Shown piece after piece: positions 1 to 8,159 of a stretch of DNA of 36,331 nucleotides. Both the position numbers and the translations under genes were made by a program. The notes beneath the pieces are model-generated. The model had not been told where the DNA came from. It ran no database searches and saw only the letters and a program-made list of their open reading frames with translations. How positions within the stretch are numbered: position 1 is the first letter of the stretch; each line of letters opens with the position of its first letter. The stretch is from Pseudomonadota bacterium. Lineage in GTDB: Bacteria > Pseudomonadota > Gammaproteobacteria > Burkholderiales > Burkholderiaceae_B. The stretch spans positions 1 to 36,331 of the forward strand of contig JAEWEV010000036.1 in the NCBI GenBank assembly GCA_023389155.1, written 5' to 3'.

Positions 1-157
1 GGGGAGCACCCACTTTGAGTGATTCACCTTCGCCTACTGACAAAACCTGGTCCAGCGAGATTTCTTGCCCGATGTCTGCCGGTATCTGTTCTACCTTGAG
101 TTTTTGACCTTCGGCAACACGATACTGCTTGCCTCCGGTTTTTATGACCGCGTACAT
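1..157 (-). CDS. rplU: 50S ribosomal protein L21, N-terminal part
   Basis: Translating the minus strand from the ATG at 155-157 gives MYAVIKTGGKQYRVAEGQKL and continues in frame to the window edge, about 52 codons. The MYAVIKTGGKQY start is the signature of ribosomal protein L21, which binds 23S rRNA in the large subunit. An AGAGG ribosome-binding site lies about 10 bases before the ATG and supports this start. The rest of the gene, and probably rpmA (L27) after it, lie beyond base 1. A strong-looking promoter precedes the gene at 207-243. The identification is firm; only the 3' part is missing because the window ends. Confidence 0.95.
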   Translation of the reverse strand, partial: MYAVIKTGGKQYRVAEGQKLKVEQIPADIGQEISLDQVLSVGEGESLKVGAP

Positions 158-206
158 ATGGGTTAACCTCTAAAAATAAATTTGGAATTAGCAAATTCAA
201 TGCTAA

Positions 207-243
207 GCCCGTTATTCTAACGTGTAATCCGGCAAAAAGTCAA
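207..243 (-). promoter_or_regulatory. Predicted sigma-70 promoter of rplU
   Basis: On the minus strand, TTGACT (238-243) and TAGAAT (214-219) each match five of six consensus bases and are 18 bases apart. Transcription would start near 207, giving a leader of about 50 bases before the rplU ATG. Such a strong promoter fits a ribosomal protein operon. Prediction from sequence only. Confidence 0.65.
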
Positions 244-263
244 AAGAATCAATTGCTTGTTTA

Positions 264-288
264 TAAAAAAGCCGGGCAAACGCCCCGA
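264..288 (-). terminator. Rho-independent terminator after the DUF1853 gene
   Basis: Just past the DUF1853 stop, the minus strand reads CGGG-gcgtttg-CCCG followed closely by CTTTTTTAT. The stem is short (4 GC pairs plus weaker flanks), but the T-run and its position suit an intrinsic terminator separating argJ-DUF1853 transcripts from rplU. Confidence 0.5.
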
Positions 289-291
289 ATT

Positions 292-1614
292 TCACGCAAT
301 TGTGGTTTTTCTGCCGCCAGCGCCCCGGGTGTCAGTATCGGCCTGCAGAATATCGGCCCAGCCATCGGCGACCACAAAGCCACGATGCACTTCTGCGTAT
401 TGGAGCGAGGGCATTGCCAGATTCCGGGGACCCGCCGATGCGGCAAGCCTCTGTAACGTCGTTGGCTCCGAGGTTTTCGCCAATTCAAGCGGCTTCAGGG
501 ACTCCGGTGGTTCTATCGGTTCCAGTGAATCCTGTGAATCCAGCGATGTCCACAATTCGGCTGGCCCCACCGATGCCGATGAAGCAGCATCGGTGAAAGA
601 ACGACCGGCGCTGGCCGACCGGGCCGCTATTGGTTCCATTGCCACAATCAGCAAGCCGGGCCGCGGTCGCGCGGAGCCGGAAGGCGTGCCGGCTTCGGCA
701 AAGACATCGACATCGAACCAGGAACGCAGTATTTCCAGCAGGGCGGGCGTATCCAATGTGTCCCGGGCATTGGCCACATGCGGTGACAGCCACTGCATGC
801 GGGACAGGACACGCCAACGCCGCTGCCAGACTCCATCGGCCGTGCGCGACCTGTCATCTTCACGACATGCATGCGCTTCGGCGGCCAGACGCTCCGTGAA
901 TTCACGATAGCTCAGCCACCAGCCCCTGAGATGTTTCGGGTTGAGCAGAGCGCTCGTGGCGCTATCGACGGGTGCGTAATCGTTCCAGCCCGGGCCCTGC
1001 AGGGGATAAAAAAGCCAGCCCTTGACCACGGCCGCTGCCTGATCTACCGATACGCCCAGCATGTGTGTCACTTGTGGCAGACTGGAAAGGGGAAGCTGAT
1101 GATCGCGCAGTTTCGCAGTCTTGCGTGCCAGCGTATCCCGCTGCTGGAGGCCGACGAATCGGGCGGCGCCGGCAGCCACTGGCAATGTCGGGACAAACAG
1201 ATACAGTTTGACGGCCAGTTCCCAATGCCAGACCTGTCTGGTGAGTCTGTCGCGCCAGACATAGTCCAGCTCGCCTATCGTGCGTCTTGCGGGTGGGGTG
1301 TCCGGGTGCCCGGCATCATTTGCAGGTGCTGCAGCAATATGCAGCGGCGTGTGCGATGCCAGCAGTTCGATCGCCGTGTTGTGCTGCAGCGCCATACCCA
1401 GCAGGGCTTCAGCATACAGTCCCAGACGACGATAGCCATCTGTAAAGCCTGGCACAAGATGTTCCGGGGAAAGCCGTTCTTGCGCCAGCCATCGGTCGGC
1501 GTTTTGCAGGGCGGGGGCCGGCCAGGTTGCTAGCGCCAGGCCGGCATTGTCTGACAGCAGATCCGCAGAATGGATCAGCCAGTAAAGATCTCGCCAGACC
1601 TGAAGCTTATCCAC
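292..1614 (-). CDS. DUF1853 family protein
   Basis: This 440-residue protein matches DUF1853, a proteobacterial family of unknown biochemical function. Recognisable parts are the N-terminal VWRDLYWLIHSADLL (residues 6-20), the central WHWELAVKLYLF (129-140), the KGWLFYPL segment (198-205) and the C-terminal RGFVVADGW (411-419). Between about residues 332 and 395 there is a low-complexity stretch rich in Ser, Glu and Pro with SLxxL/E-type repeats, which looks like an expansion inside an otherwise ordinary member. The gene starts 15 bases after argJ and is probably co-transcribed with it. A terminator follows at 264-288. No catalytic motif is evident, so no function is assigned. Confidence 0.8.
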   Translation of the reverse strand: MDKLQVWRDLYWLIHSADLLSDNAGLALATWPAPALQNADRWLAQERLSPEHLVPGFTDGYRRLGLYAEALLGMALQHNTAIELLASHTPLHIAAAPANDAGHPDTPPARRTIGELDYVWRDRLTRQVWHWELAVKLYLFVPTLPVAAGAARFVGLQQRDTLARKTAKLRDHQLPLSSLPQVTHMLGVSVDQAAAVVKGWLFYPLQGPGWNDYAPVDSATSALLNPKHLRGWWLSYREFTERLAAEAHACREDDRSRTADGVWQRRWRVLSRMQWLSPHVANARDTLDTPALLEILRSWFDVDVFAEAGTPSGSARPRPGLLIVAMEPIAARSASAGRSFTDAASSASVGPAELWTSLDSQDSLEPIEPPESLKPLELAKTSEPTTLQRLAASAGPRNLAMPSLQYAEVHRGFVVADGWADILQADTDTRGAGGRKTTIA

Positions 1615-1629
1615 CAGTCCGGCGGGGCA

Positions 1630-2856
1630 TCAGGAGCGATAATCCGCATTGATGCTCACGTATTCGTGAGAAAAATCGCAACTGTATACTGTTTCAGATA
1701 CATTGCCCCGACCCAGCGCCACGCGCACCAGAATTTCAGCTTGCTGCATGACCCGCTGTCCATCTTCTTCCAGATAGTCGGGGTTGCGACCACCGTCGGA
1801 CGCTACAAGCACATCGTCAAGCCACAGGCGCAGGGCTCCGATATTCAGATCGTCGACACCCGCATACCCGATTGCCGCCAGAATGCGGCCGAGATTTGGG
1901 TCGGAGGCATAGAACGCGGTTTTGACCAGAGGAGAATGGGCAATCGCGTAGGCAATCTTGAGCGCAGTCTGGCTGCTCTCGGCCTCTTCGACCTGGATGG
2001 TGATGAATTTGGTTGCACCTTCGGCATCACGCACAATCTTCTGTGCCAGCTCGCGGGCTACGGCCGTTAGTTCGGCCTTAAGGGTATCGTAATGCGGGCT
2101 GCGTGCATCTTCGACCTGGATGCCGCTCTGCCCAGTGGCGATGACAATAAAAGAGTCGTTCGTCGAGGTGTCGCCGTCTACCGTGATTCGGTTGAAAGAC
2201 TGGTTGGCCACCTCCTTGACCAGCTCCTTGAGCAGCGAGGGGGCGATTTCCGCATCGGTGGCAACGAATCCGAGCATGGTTGCCATGTTGGGGCGAATCA
2301 TGCCGGCACCCTTACTGACGCCCGTGATGGTCACGGTACGTCCATCGAGTGTGAGTTGCCGCGAGCAGATCTTGGGCAGCGTATCGGTGGTCATAATGCT
2401 ATGGGCTGCCTTGAGCCATGCATTTTTGTCCAGCGCCTTGATGCATTCAGGAAGGGCGGAAGTAATTTTGTCTACCGGAAGAGGTTCCAGTATCACACCG
2501 GTAGAGAAGGGCAGAATCTCTTCTTCCAGCAGGCCCAATTCCTTGGACAGGACGCGGCAGGTTTCGAATGCGCGTTCCAGGCCATCGGCACCTGTGCCCG
2601 CATTGGCGTTTCCGGTATTGATGACCAGAGCGCGGATCGCGTTGCTTGTTGCAAGGCGGGATTCGCAAATCTGAACCGGGGCCGCACGAAAGCGGTTTCG
2701 GGTAAAAACCCCGGCAACAGAGGTGCCGGGCGTAAATTTGAACAATGTCAGGTCGTCGTGGCCGGGTTTCTTGATCCCGGCCTGGGCAATGCCAATTTCA
2801 ACCCCCGCTACCGGATAGATAGCTGATTCGTCAGGTATATTTAAGTTTACAGCCAT
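1630..2856 (-). CDS. argJ: Bifunctional glutamate N-acetyltransferase / amino-acid acetyltransferase
   Basis: ArgJ (ornithine acetyltransferase) moves the acetyl group from N-acetylornithine to glutamate, giving the cyclic route of arginine synthesis in the cytoplasm. The 408-residue length is typical. Family motifs seen are VINTGNANAGTG (78-89), STGVI (118-122), KGAGMIRPNMATMLGF (182-197) and the C-terminal DGGRNPDYLEEDG region. The MATML site carries the Thr (T193) at which family precursors cleave themselves into alpha and beta chains, leaving it as the beta-chain nucleophile. Many members are also acetyl-CoA-dependent N-acetylglutamate synthases; the sequence alone does not show whether this one is. 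The DUF1853 gene follows after 15 bases. Confidence 0.95.
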   Translation of the reverse strand: MAVNLNIPDESAIYPVAGVEIGIAQAGIKKPGHDDLTLFKFTPGTSVAGVFTRNRFRAAPVQICESRLATSNAIRALVINTGNANAGTGADGLERAFETCRVLSKELGLLEEEILPFSTGVILEPLPVDKITSALPECIKALDKNAWLKAAHSIMTTDTLPKICSRQLTLDGRTVTITGVSKGAGMIRPNMATMLGFVATDAEIAPSLLKELVKEVANQSFNRITVDGDTSTNDSFIVIATGQSGIQVEDARSPHYDTLKAELTAVARELAQKIVRDAEGATKFITIQVEEAESSQTALKIAYAIAHSPLVKTAFYASDPNLGRILAAIGYAGVDDLNIGALRLWLDDVLVASDGGRNPDYLEEDGQRVMQQAEILVRVALGRGNVSETVYSCDFSHEYVSINADYRS

Positions 2857-3115
2857 GCAGCTTCAACACCTTTAACATATTATGGATAACCCTGAGTGTA
2901 GCGTTTTTTCTATTTCATATTGAGAAAACACCCATATCTGGAAAAAATTGTCCGGTATGACGCCGGGCGTGGTTCACAGGGCCAGACCAGTGCGTTGCTG
3001 ACAGACCGGCGTATAGTCTGTCCTGGGGTGTCAACCGTCACAGGGCGCAGAAGTGAATCACGGCCCGGCCCGCCAGGCAGCCGAGCCGGACGGGCTTTGA
3101 GCCAGGCAAGGATTA

Positions 3116-4393
3116 TCAGATCAGCGCAAAGGCTTTGGCTGCTGCGTCCAGTGTTTTTTCGATAATCTCATCGGTGTGTGTCGCCGAGACAAAACCGGCT
3201 TCGAATGCGGACGGGGCAAGATGCACGCCGTTGTCCAGCATGCCGTGGAAGAAGGTTTTGAACGCGTTGTGATCGACATCCGAGACCTGCGCAAAGCTAG
3301 CAGGAATCTCAGCGCGGAAATACAGGCCGAACATGCCACCGACGGAATCGGCGCAGAATGGGACTCCCGCCGCTGCAGCTTTTTCGCTCAGGCCGCAGGC
3401 CAGTTTGCCGGTTTGTGTCTGCAGGGTTTCGTAGAAGCCGGGACGCGACAATATTTCAAGTGTCTTTAAACCAGCGGCAACCGAAACCGGGTTACCCGAC
3501 AGCGTGCCTGCCTGATAGACGGGACCAAGCGGGGCGATCTGATCCATGATATCGGCGCGACCACCGAAAGCGCCTACCGGCATGCCGCCGCCGATGACTT
3601 TGGCCAGTGTGGTCAGGTCGGGCGTGACGCCTGACAACCCCTGCACACCCTGAGGCCCAACACGAAAGCCGGTCATCACTTCATCGAAAATGAGTAATGC
3701 ACCGTGTTGGGTACACAGGTCCCGCAGCCCGGCCAGGAAGCCTTCGGCCGGTTTGATCAGATTCATATTCCCCGCAATGGGCTCGACGATAATGCAGGCG
3801 ATATCCTGTCCGAATTCGGCGAAGGCAGCCGTGACGGCGTCCAGATCGTTATAGTCCAGGACCAGGGTATGTGCGACGAACTCAGCGGGCACGCCGGCAG
3901 ACGTCGGATTACCGAAAGTCAGCAATCCGGAACCCGCCTTGACCAGCAGGCTGTCAGCATGACCATGGTAGCAGCCTTCGAATTTGATGATCTTGTTGCG
4001 ACCGGTAGCACCCCGCGCCAGGCGAATCGCGCTCATCGTCGCTTCGGTTCCGGAACTGACCAGCCGGACTTTTTCGATGGAAGGGATACGGGAGATAATC
4101 GCTTCGGCCAGCAGTGATTCTGCTTCGGTCGGTGCGCCGAAGGACAGGCCGGATTCGGCGGCACGCTGCACGGCTTCGACCACTTCGGGGTGGGCATGAC
4201 CCACGATGGCAGGTCCCCATGATCCCAGGTAATCGATGTACTGTTTGCCGTCGGCGTCCCAGATGTACGCGTCTTTCGCCCTGCTGATAAAGCGGGGTGT
4301 TCCTCCGACCGAGCGGAAAGCCCGGACCGGCGAGTTGACGCCCCCGGGAATGGATTGAAGGGCACGTTTAAAGAGGACTTCGTTCTGGGACAT
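3116..4393 (-). CDS. hemL: Glutamate-1-semialdehyde 2,1-aminomutase
   Basis: HemL isomerises glutamate-1-semialdehyde to 5-aminolevulinate, the committed C5-pathway precursor of heme and other tetrapyrroles. It is a PLP-dependent fold-type I (class III) aminotransferase. The 425-residue protein has the family start (PGGVNSPVRAF, 16-26), SSGTEATMSAIRLARG (113-128), FEGCYHGHAD (138-147), DEVMTGFRVG (237-246) and TTLAKVIGGGMPVGAFGG (261-278), in which K265 is the Schiff-base lysine. The preceding minus-strand gene is thiE, 169 bases upstream. No clear ribosome-binding site is visible, but the start fits the family N-terminus (MSQNEVLFKRA). Confidence 0.96.
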   Translation of the reverse strand: MSQNEVLFKRALQSIPGGVNSPVRAFRSVGGTPRFISRAKDAYIWDADGKQYIDYLGSWGPAIVGHAHPEVVEAVQRAAESGLSFGAPTEAESLLAEAIISRIPSIEKVRLVSSGTEATMSAIRLARGATGRNKIIKFEGCYHGHADSLLVKAGSGLLTFGNPTSAGVPAEFVAHTLVLDYNDLDAVTAAFAEFGQDIACIIVEPIAGNMNLIKPAEGFLAGLRDLCTQHGALLIFDEVMTGFRVGPQGVQGLSGVTPDLTTLAKVIGGGMPVGAFGGRADIMDQIAPLGPVYQAGTLSGNPVSVAAGLKTLEILSRPGFYETLQTQTGKLACGLSEKAAAAGVPFCADSVGGMFGLYFRAEIPASFAQVSDVDHNAFKTFFHGMLDNGVHLAPSAFEAGFVSATHTDEIIEKTLDAAAKAFALI

Positions 4394-4562
4394 AATCGGT
4401 ACTTTTCAAAAAATGGATGGAAAGGATGAGGGTTCGGGGAGAGCCCGCGAGGATGATTTTGACTTGGCGCTGCCTGCGCATGATAGCGCACGGCGCCTGG
4501 CAGACGGAACCGCGTCCTGTGCAGCTGGCAGGTTCATGATCACCCCAAAGGCATCCGGCGTT

Positions 4563-5231
4563 TCACGAAGGTGAAGCGTGTTCATTGAACAGCGATGCAT
4601 AATAGGCGGCAGCGCCACGGATATCGTCTTCACCAAACAGGCCGGTAATGACTGCAAGGCTCTCGGCGCCCGCCTGAACGACAAGGCTGGCATTGTTTCG
4701 ATTAATGCCGCCAATGCCAACCAGTGCCGGAGCGCTGGCGGAGCCGCGCAATTGTCTCGCGGCCTGGAACAGTGAAAGTGGTGCGCGTACGGCCTCGGGC
4801 TTGACCAGGGAGGGGAACAGGGCGCCGAAAGCAATATAATCGGGCGCCTGTTGCATCGCGCTGGCGGCAATATCCACGCTGTCGTAGCAGGAGACGCCGA
4901 TAATGAAATTGCCGAGATTGAGACGTTGCAGTTCTGCGCGTACCGTGGCCACTGCGTCATCGTTCCTGCCCAGATGTACGCCATCGGCCTGCAGATCCAG
5001 CGCCAGCTTCCAGTCGTCGTTCACAATAAACGTCACGCCGGCGGTCCGGCAAATATCCCGAAGCGAACTGGCTATCGGCAGCACCTGATCCTGCGGCATG
5101 GACTTCTGGCGCCACTGCAACACCCGCATGCCACCTTCGCATGCGAGTCTGACGGCTTCCCGCAGCCGATCGCCATCGTGCCATTCGGGAGTAATGCCAT
5201 AGAGACCAGAGGGGAACGGGTTTGGTGTCAT
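4563..5231 (-). CDS. thiE: Thiamine-phosphate synthase
   Basis: ThiE joins HMP pyrophosphate and thiazole phosphate to form thiamine phosphate. The 222-residue TIM-barrel protein shows LYGITPE near the start, VLQWRQKSM, FIVNDDWKLALDLQADGVHLGRND (diphosphate and Mg site; the family more often has GQ in place of GR) and the phosphate-binding GIGGINRNNA near the end. The neighbouring minus-strand gene at 5411-6268 is a ThiD-like kinase, so the two form a thiamine-related pair separated by about 180 bases. No THI-box/TPP riboswitch sequence is apparent upstream. Codons before the ATG at 5231 add no conserved sequence, so this start is accepted. Confidence 0.93.
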   Translation of the reverse strand: MTPNPFPSGLYGITPEWHDGDRLREAVRLACEGGMRVLQWRQKSMPQDQVLPIASSLRDICRTAGVTFIVNDDWKLALDLQADGVHLGRNDDAVATVRAELQRLNLGNFIIGVSCYDSVDIAASAMQQAPDYIAFGALFPSLVKPEAVRAPLSLFQAARQLRGSASAPALVGIGGINRNNASLVVQAGAESLAVITGLFGEDDIRGAAAYYASLFNEHASPS

Positions 5232-5410
5232 GAGCCTGTATAGAGGAAAATGGGGTCGGGGAAACGTGCTCGGGATAACGTCGTGAACTATCGCGCCGTG
5301 ACATCCCGGAACGTTTCATGGCAAGCGTGTCGTTTGAAGGATGCGCCTGTGTATGTTGTTAAGAGTATAGCCAGAAAGCGCCGGGGCGTGCCAGTGCGTA
5401 TGCCGTCGTA

Positions 5411-6268
5411 TCAGGTTTTTTGCAGGCGCTGGGCAACCAGTTTGCTCATGCCAAGCTTGCGCCCGTTGGCCAGTGCTTTGTGGGCGTAGCTGATGGCCTG
5501 CGCGCAGGCTTCGGTCATGGCTTTTGCACCGGTGAGTTCGCAGGCCAGTGCCGCGCTGATCATGTCTCCTGCTTCGGTTTGTCCCGTCAGGGGGAAAAAG
5601 CCGAAAGCATGGCTGCGCGCGCCACCCTCAAGCAGGACGTGCTGGTGACTGTCGCCGGAGGTTGGACAGAACAGCGCAAGGCACGACTTCGCACCGGTAG
5701 CCAGAATGGCCTCGAGCAGGACCGGGACCGGATTGTCGCCATCCTGATCGTCCTCCGGAGACCACTGAGTCAGATAGCTGCAATCGACGACCACACAGCT
5801 GGCCTGGGGAATAAGGGTCTCCCAGGTGGCGAGCAGCAGAGCTTCGATTTCATCATCGGAACTGTCTTCAATAACGGATGCATATTGGGGGCCCAGATAA
5901 AGGACGAGCGGGACGCTGTCGTAATCGGCCGCAATCTGGGCAATCACGCTGACGTGGTCTACGCTGTAGAGCCCGGCTGCACGGACGGCATGAACCGGGA
6001 TATCTTCGAGCAGACACCGTGCCTGATTATCGAGCAATTCGTCGGCGACCGGATGGATTTCTTCAATTACACCGGTATCCTGTACCGTGTTGGCAGTGAG
6101 CGCCGTGACCGCCTGGCAGCCGAACTGCGCTGCCGTGAGGATATCTCCGCCAAGACCGGAGCGTCCAGTGGGATCCAGATGGTTGAAAAACAGAACGGCG
6201 GGAGCAATGGTAGGGGACACGGGGCGTTTGGAACAGAAGACAGAGCAGTGAAATTTGCCATAGCTCAA
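5411..6268 (-). CDS. ThiD-like kinase (degenerate HMP/HMP-P kinase homologue)
   Basis: This 285-residue protein belongs to the ribokinase-like superfamily and is closest to ThiD, which phosphorylates hydroxymethylpyrimidine and its phosphate for thiamine synthesis. The N-terminal DPTGRSGLGGDILTAAQFG and the following ALTANTVQDT match the ThiD start. The usual VMVAKSG and TPN-EA motifs in the middle are not recognisable. The C-terminal GTGCTFSAAL motif appears as TEAGDMISAAL, so Asp stands where ThiD has its catalytic Cys. It could be a divergent ThiD, a kinase for a related pyrimidine or pyridoxal, or a non-catalytic paralogue. Location next to thiE favours a thiamine link. It is divergent from rubredoxin with a 19-base palindrome between them. 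Confidence 0.75.
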   Translation of the reverse strand: MSYGKFHCSVFCSKRPVSPTIAPAVLFFNHLDPTGRSGLGGDILTAAQFGCQAVTALTANTVQDTGVIEEIHPVADELLDNQARCLLEDIPVHAVRAAGLYSVDHVSVIAQIAADYDSVPLVLYLGPQYASVIEDSSDDEIEALLLATWETLIPQASCVVVDCSYLTQWSPEDDQDGDNPVPVLLEAILATGAKSCLALFCPTSGDSHQHVLLEGGARSHAFGFFPLTGQTEAGDMISAALACELTGAKAMTEACAQAISYAHKALANGRKLGMSKLVAQRLQKT

Positions 6269-6308
6269 AAAAGCACGGCGCGGTTTTTGGGAAAATGGGC
6301 CAAAGGTT

Positions 6309-6327
6309 TCATTTTAAATTAAAATGA
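6309..6327. promoter_or_regulatory. Perfect 19-base palindrome, possible operator
   Basis: TCATTTTAAATTAAAATGA reads identically on both strands around a central A/T. It sits in the 156-base divergent region, 41 bases before the ThiD-like ATG and about 98 bases before the rubredoxin ATG. A dimeric repressor or a promoter overlap is possible; no regulator is assigned. AT-rich palindromes can also arise by chance. Confidence 0.4.
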
Positions 6328-6424
6328 CTATGAAAGCGTGCGCAGGCATGTTTCCGGAGCAAGCCATCCGCGCGCTCCGTCCGATTCGCGAAGTTACATT
6401 TGAATGTTAGGAAATAACCGTATT

Positions 6425-6589
6425 ATGCGTACCTGGATGTGTTTAATTTGTGGTTGGGTTTATGATGAGGAAACCGGCGTTCCCGAAGAAGGGATCGCGC
6501 CTGGTACGAAATGGGAAGATGTTCCCCCCAACTGGGTCTGTCCTGAATGTGGTGCGCGCAAGGAAGACTTTGAAATGATGGAAATTTGA
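6425..6589 (+). CDS. rubA: Rubredoxin
   Basis: A 54-residue one-iron electron carrier. The two Cys pairs that hold the iron are seen as CLICG near the start and CPECG near residue 40, with the typical GWVYDEETG and FE-end. The ATG at 6425 is preferred over the in-frame ATG at 6404: it gives the standard rubredoxin length and MRTWMCLICG start, and an AGGA lies 12 bases upstream, while 6404 has no ribosome-binding site. Proteobacterial rubredoxins pass electrons to alkane hydroxylases or other oxidoreductases; no such partner is nearby. It is the first gene of a co-directional run to plsC, with yqgE 24 bases downstream. Confidence 0.95.
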   Translation: MRTWMCLICGWVYDEETGVPEEGIAPGTKWEDVPPNWVCPECGARKEDFEMMEI

Positions 6590-6613
6590 CGCGCACCATC
6601 AAAGGGAAGCACC

Positions 6614-7216
6614 ATGACAGAATATGACGACAAGAATCAATCTGCCGAAGACAAAAATGAACCTGCATTTGTCAGCATGGCGGATCAGTTTCTCATGGCT
6701 ATGCCTTCCCAGACATCGGATATTTTCGAAGGGGGAGTGGTCTATGTCTGTGAACACTCCGAAGAGGGCGCGCTGGGGCTGCTGCTGAACCGGCCGACCG
6801 ACCTTTCTGTCGAACAGTTACTGGAACGGCTTGAGCTCGAGGTCAATACCGATCTGGCAGCACAGACTGTATTCTATGGGGGCCCGGTACAGACGGACCG
6901 GGGTTTCGTGCTCCATCATCCGGCAGGTCATTACCGCTCCAGTGTCGTGCTTGGCGACATGGCACTTACCACCTCCCGTGATGTGCTGGAAGATCTGGCG
7001 CGCGGTGAAGGCCCGCAGCAGATATTCATCACCCTGGGGTATGCGGGCTGGTCCGCGGGTCAGCTGGAGCAGGAAATGGCCGCCAATGCGTGGCTCAATG
7101 TGAGCGCAGATCGCAATATCATTTTCAATAAGCGCCCCGCAGACCGGTATACGGCGGCGCTTGCACTGCTGGGGATCGAACCTTCCGCGCTGTCGGGTGA
7201 AGCCGGCCATGCCTGA
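6614..7216 (+). CDS. YqgE/AlgH family protein (UPF0301)
   Basis: A 200-residue member of the UPF0301 (YqgE/AlgH) family, often found next to ruvX. Conserved parts are LMAMPSQ near residue 28, VYVCEHSEEGALGLLLNRP (about 44-62), FYGGPVQTDRGFVLH (about 88-102) and the C-terminal LGYAGWSAGQLEQE. Its biochemical function is not established; Pseudomonas AlgH has been tied to alginate and other regulation, but that need not hold here. Start choice is supported by GGGAAG about 8 bases before the ATG. Its last 8 bases overlap ruvX, implying coupled translation. Confidence 0.9.
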   Translation: MTEYDDKNQSAEDKNEPAFVSMADQFLMAMPSQTSDIFEGGVVYVCEHSEEGALGLLLNRPTDLSVEQLLERLELEVNTDLAAQTVFYGGPVQTDRGFVLHHPAGHYRSSVVLGDMALTTSRDVLEDLARGEGPQQIFITLGYAGWSAGQLEQEMAANAWLNVSADRNIIFNKRPADRYTAALALLGIEPSALSGEAGHA

Positions 7217-7604
7217 ACAAACCCTGCTGGCGTTTGATGCGGGACTGAAGAAAACCGGCGTTGCGCTGGGTAACACGCTAACGCGACAGGCTCGCCCCTT
7301 GTGTATTATTCGCGAGGCGACCCGTGACGGACGTTTTTCCCGTGTCGCTGCACTCCTGCAGGAATGGCAGCCAGAGGTGGTCGTTGTCGGGCTCCCGCTG
7401 ACTAGCACTGGCGAGGAGCAGCCTGCCTCCAAGTTTGCCCGGCGGTTTGCCAATCAGCTCCATGGCCGGTTTGGGCTGCACGTCGAGCTGGTCGATGAGC
7501 GTGGTTCCAGTCTTGAAGCCCAGGAAATTCTGGGTAACAACGAAGAAGATGATGCGGTGGCAGCCGCAGTTATTCTTCAACGCTATCTGGATAGCTTAAA
7601 ATAA
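7209..7604 (+). CDS. ruvX: Holliday junction resolvase-like protein RuvX (YqgF)
   Basis: RuvX/YqgF proteins have an RNase H-like fold. They are called putative Holliday junction resolvases and in E. coli are needed for 16S rRNA 5'-end maturation. The 131-residue product has the expected acidic sites: LLAFDAGLKKTGVALG at the start (first Asp), VVVVGLPLTSTGEEQP in the middle, then VDERGSSLEAQEIL and EEDDAVAAAVILQRYL. The ATG at 7209 is chosen because the protein then begins MPEQTLLAFDAG as in relatives; a longer frame upstream lies inside yqgE. pyrR follows after 30 bases. The function stands on family membership only. Confidence 0.92.
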   Translation: MPEQTLLAFDAGLKKTGVALGNTLTRQARPLCIIREATRDGRFSRVAALLQEWQPEVVVVGLPLTSTGEEQPASKFARRFANQLHGRFGLHVELVDERGSSLEAQEILGNNEEDDAVAAAVILQRYLDSLK

Positions 7605-7634
7605 CGGCACCTTTGCTAACAGGATAGGAAAACC

Positions 7635-8159
7635 ATGACAGGCAGCCTGCCCAGCGCCGAAGAACTGTACGCGCATCTGAAACACGCCCTGAGTGAAAAA
7701 CTTCAGGGCACCGACTCGGCCAACACATATCTTGTCGGTATCTATTCAGGAGGTGCCTGGCTGGCACGGCGCCTCTGCTCCGATCTCAAACTGCCCACTG
7801 AGGCGGGTACCCTCAATACCAGTTTGCATCGCGACGATTTCAGCCGTATCGGTCTGCATTCGCAAACGCAACCCAGTCATGTGCCGTTTGAAGTAGAAGG
7901 CAGCCATATTTTTCTGATTGACGACATTCTGTTCACGGGCAGAACCATTCGCGCCGCGATCAACGAACTCTACGATTATGGACGGCCCGCCTCAGTTCGT
8001 CTTGGCGTGCTGATTGATCGTGGCGGGCGGGAACTGCCAATTTGTCCGGATATCTGCGGCGGGGTTCTACCGCTGCCCCGAGGCAGCAATTATGTGCTGG
8101 CCACCGATAATGACTCACGATTCACCCTGACCATGGAAGAGGAAAGCCGCCATGTTTAA
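7635..8159 (+). CDS. pyrR: PyrR-type uracil phosphoribosyltransferase / pyrimidine operon regulator
   Basis: A 174-residue type I phosphoribosyltransferase. The PRPP-binding loop is IDDILFTGRTIRAA (95-108), close to the PyrR pattern, and the SGGAWLARRL segment (38-47) is the flavin- and pyrophosphate-side loop of the family. PyrR salvages uracil to UMP and, in Firmicutes, binds pyr mRNA to cause attenuation. No attenuator hairpin was seen in the 30 bases before or in the gap-free junction after this gene, so an RNA-binding role is unproven here. It overlaps pyrB by 8 bases, consistent with the proteobacterial pyrR-pyrB-pyrC' arrangement. Confidence 0.92.
   Translation: MTGSLPSAEELYAHLKHALSEKLQGTDSANTYLVGIYSGGAWLARRLCSDLKLPTEAGTLNTSLHRDDFSRIGLHSQTQPSHVPFEVEGSHIFLIDDILFTGRTIRAAINELYDYGRPASVRLGVLIDRGGRELPICPDICGGVLPLPRGSNYVLATDNDSRFTLTMEEESRHV

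Noticed and set aside
5232..5410. Possible TPP riboswitch before thiE
   Set aside because: The THI-box core (CTGAGA and the downstream ACCTGAT-type element) is not present on the minus strand.
5420..6322. Plus-strand 300-residue open frame
   Set aside because: Antisense to the ThiD-like gene, which has recognisable family motifs; the shadow has none.
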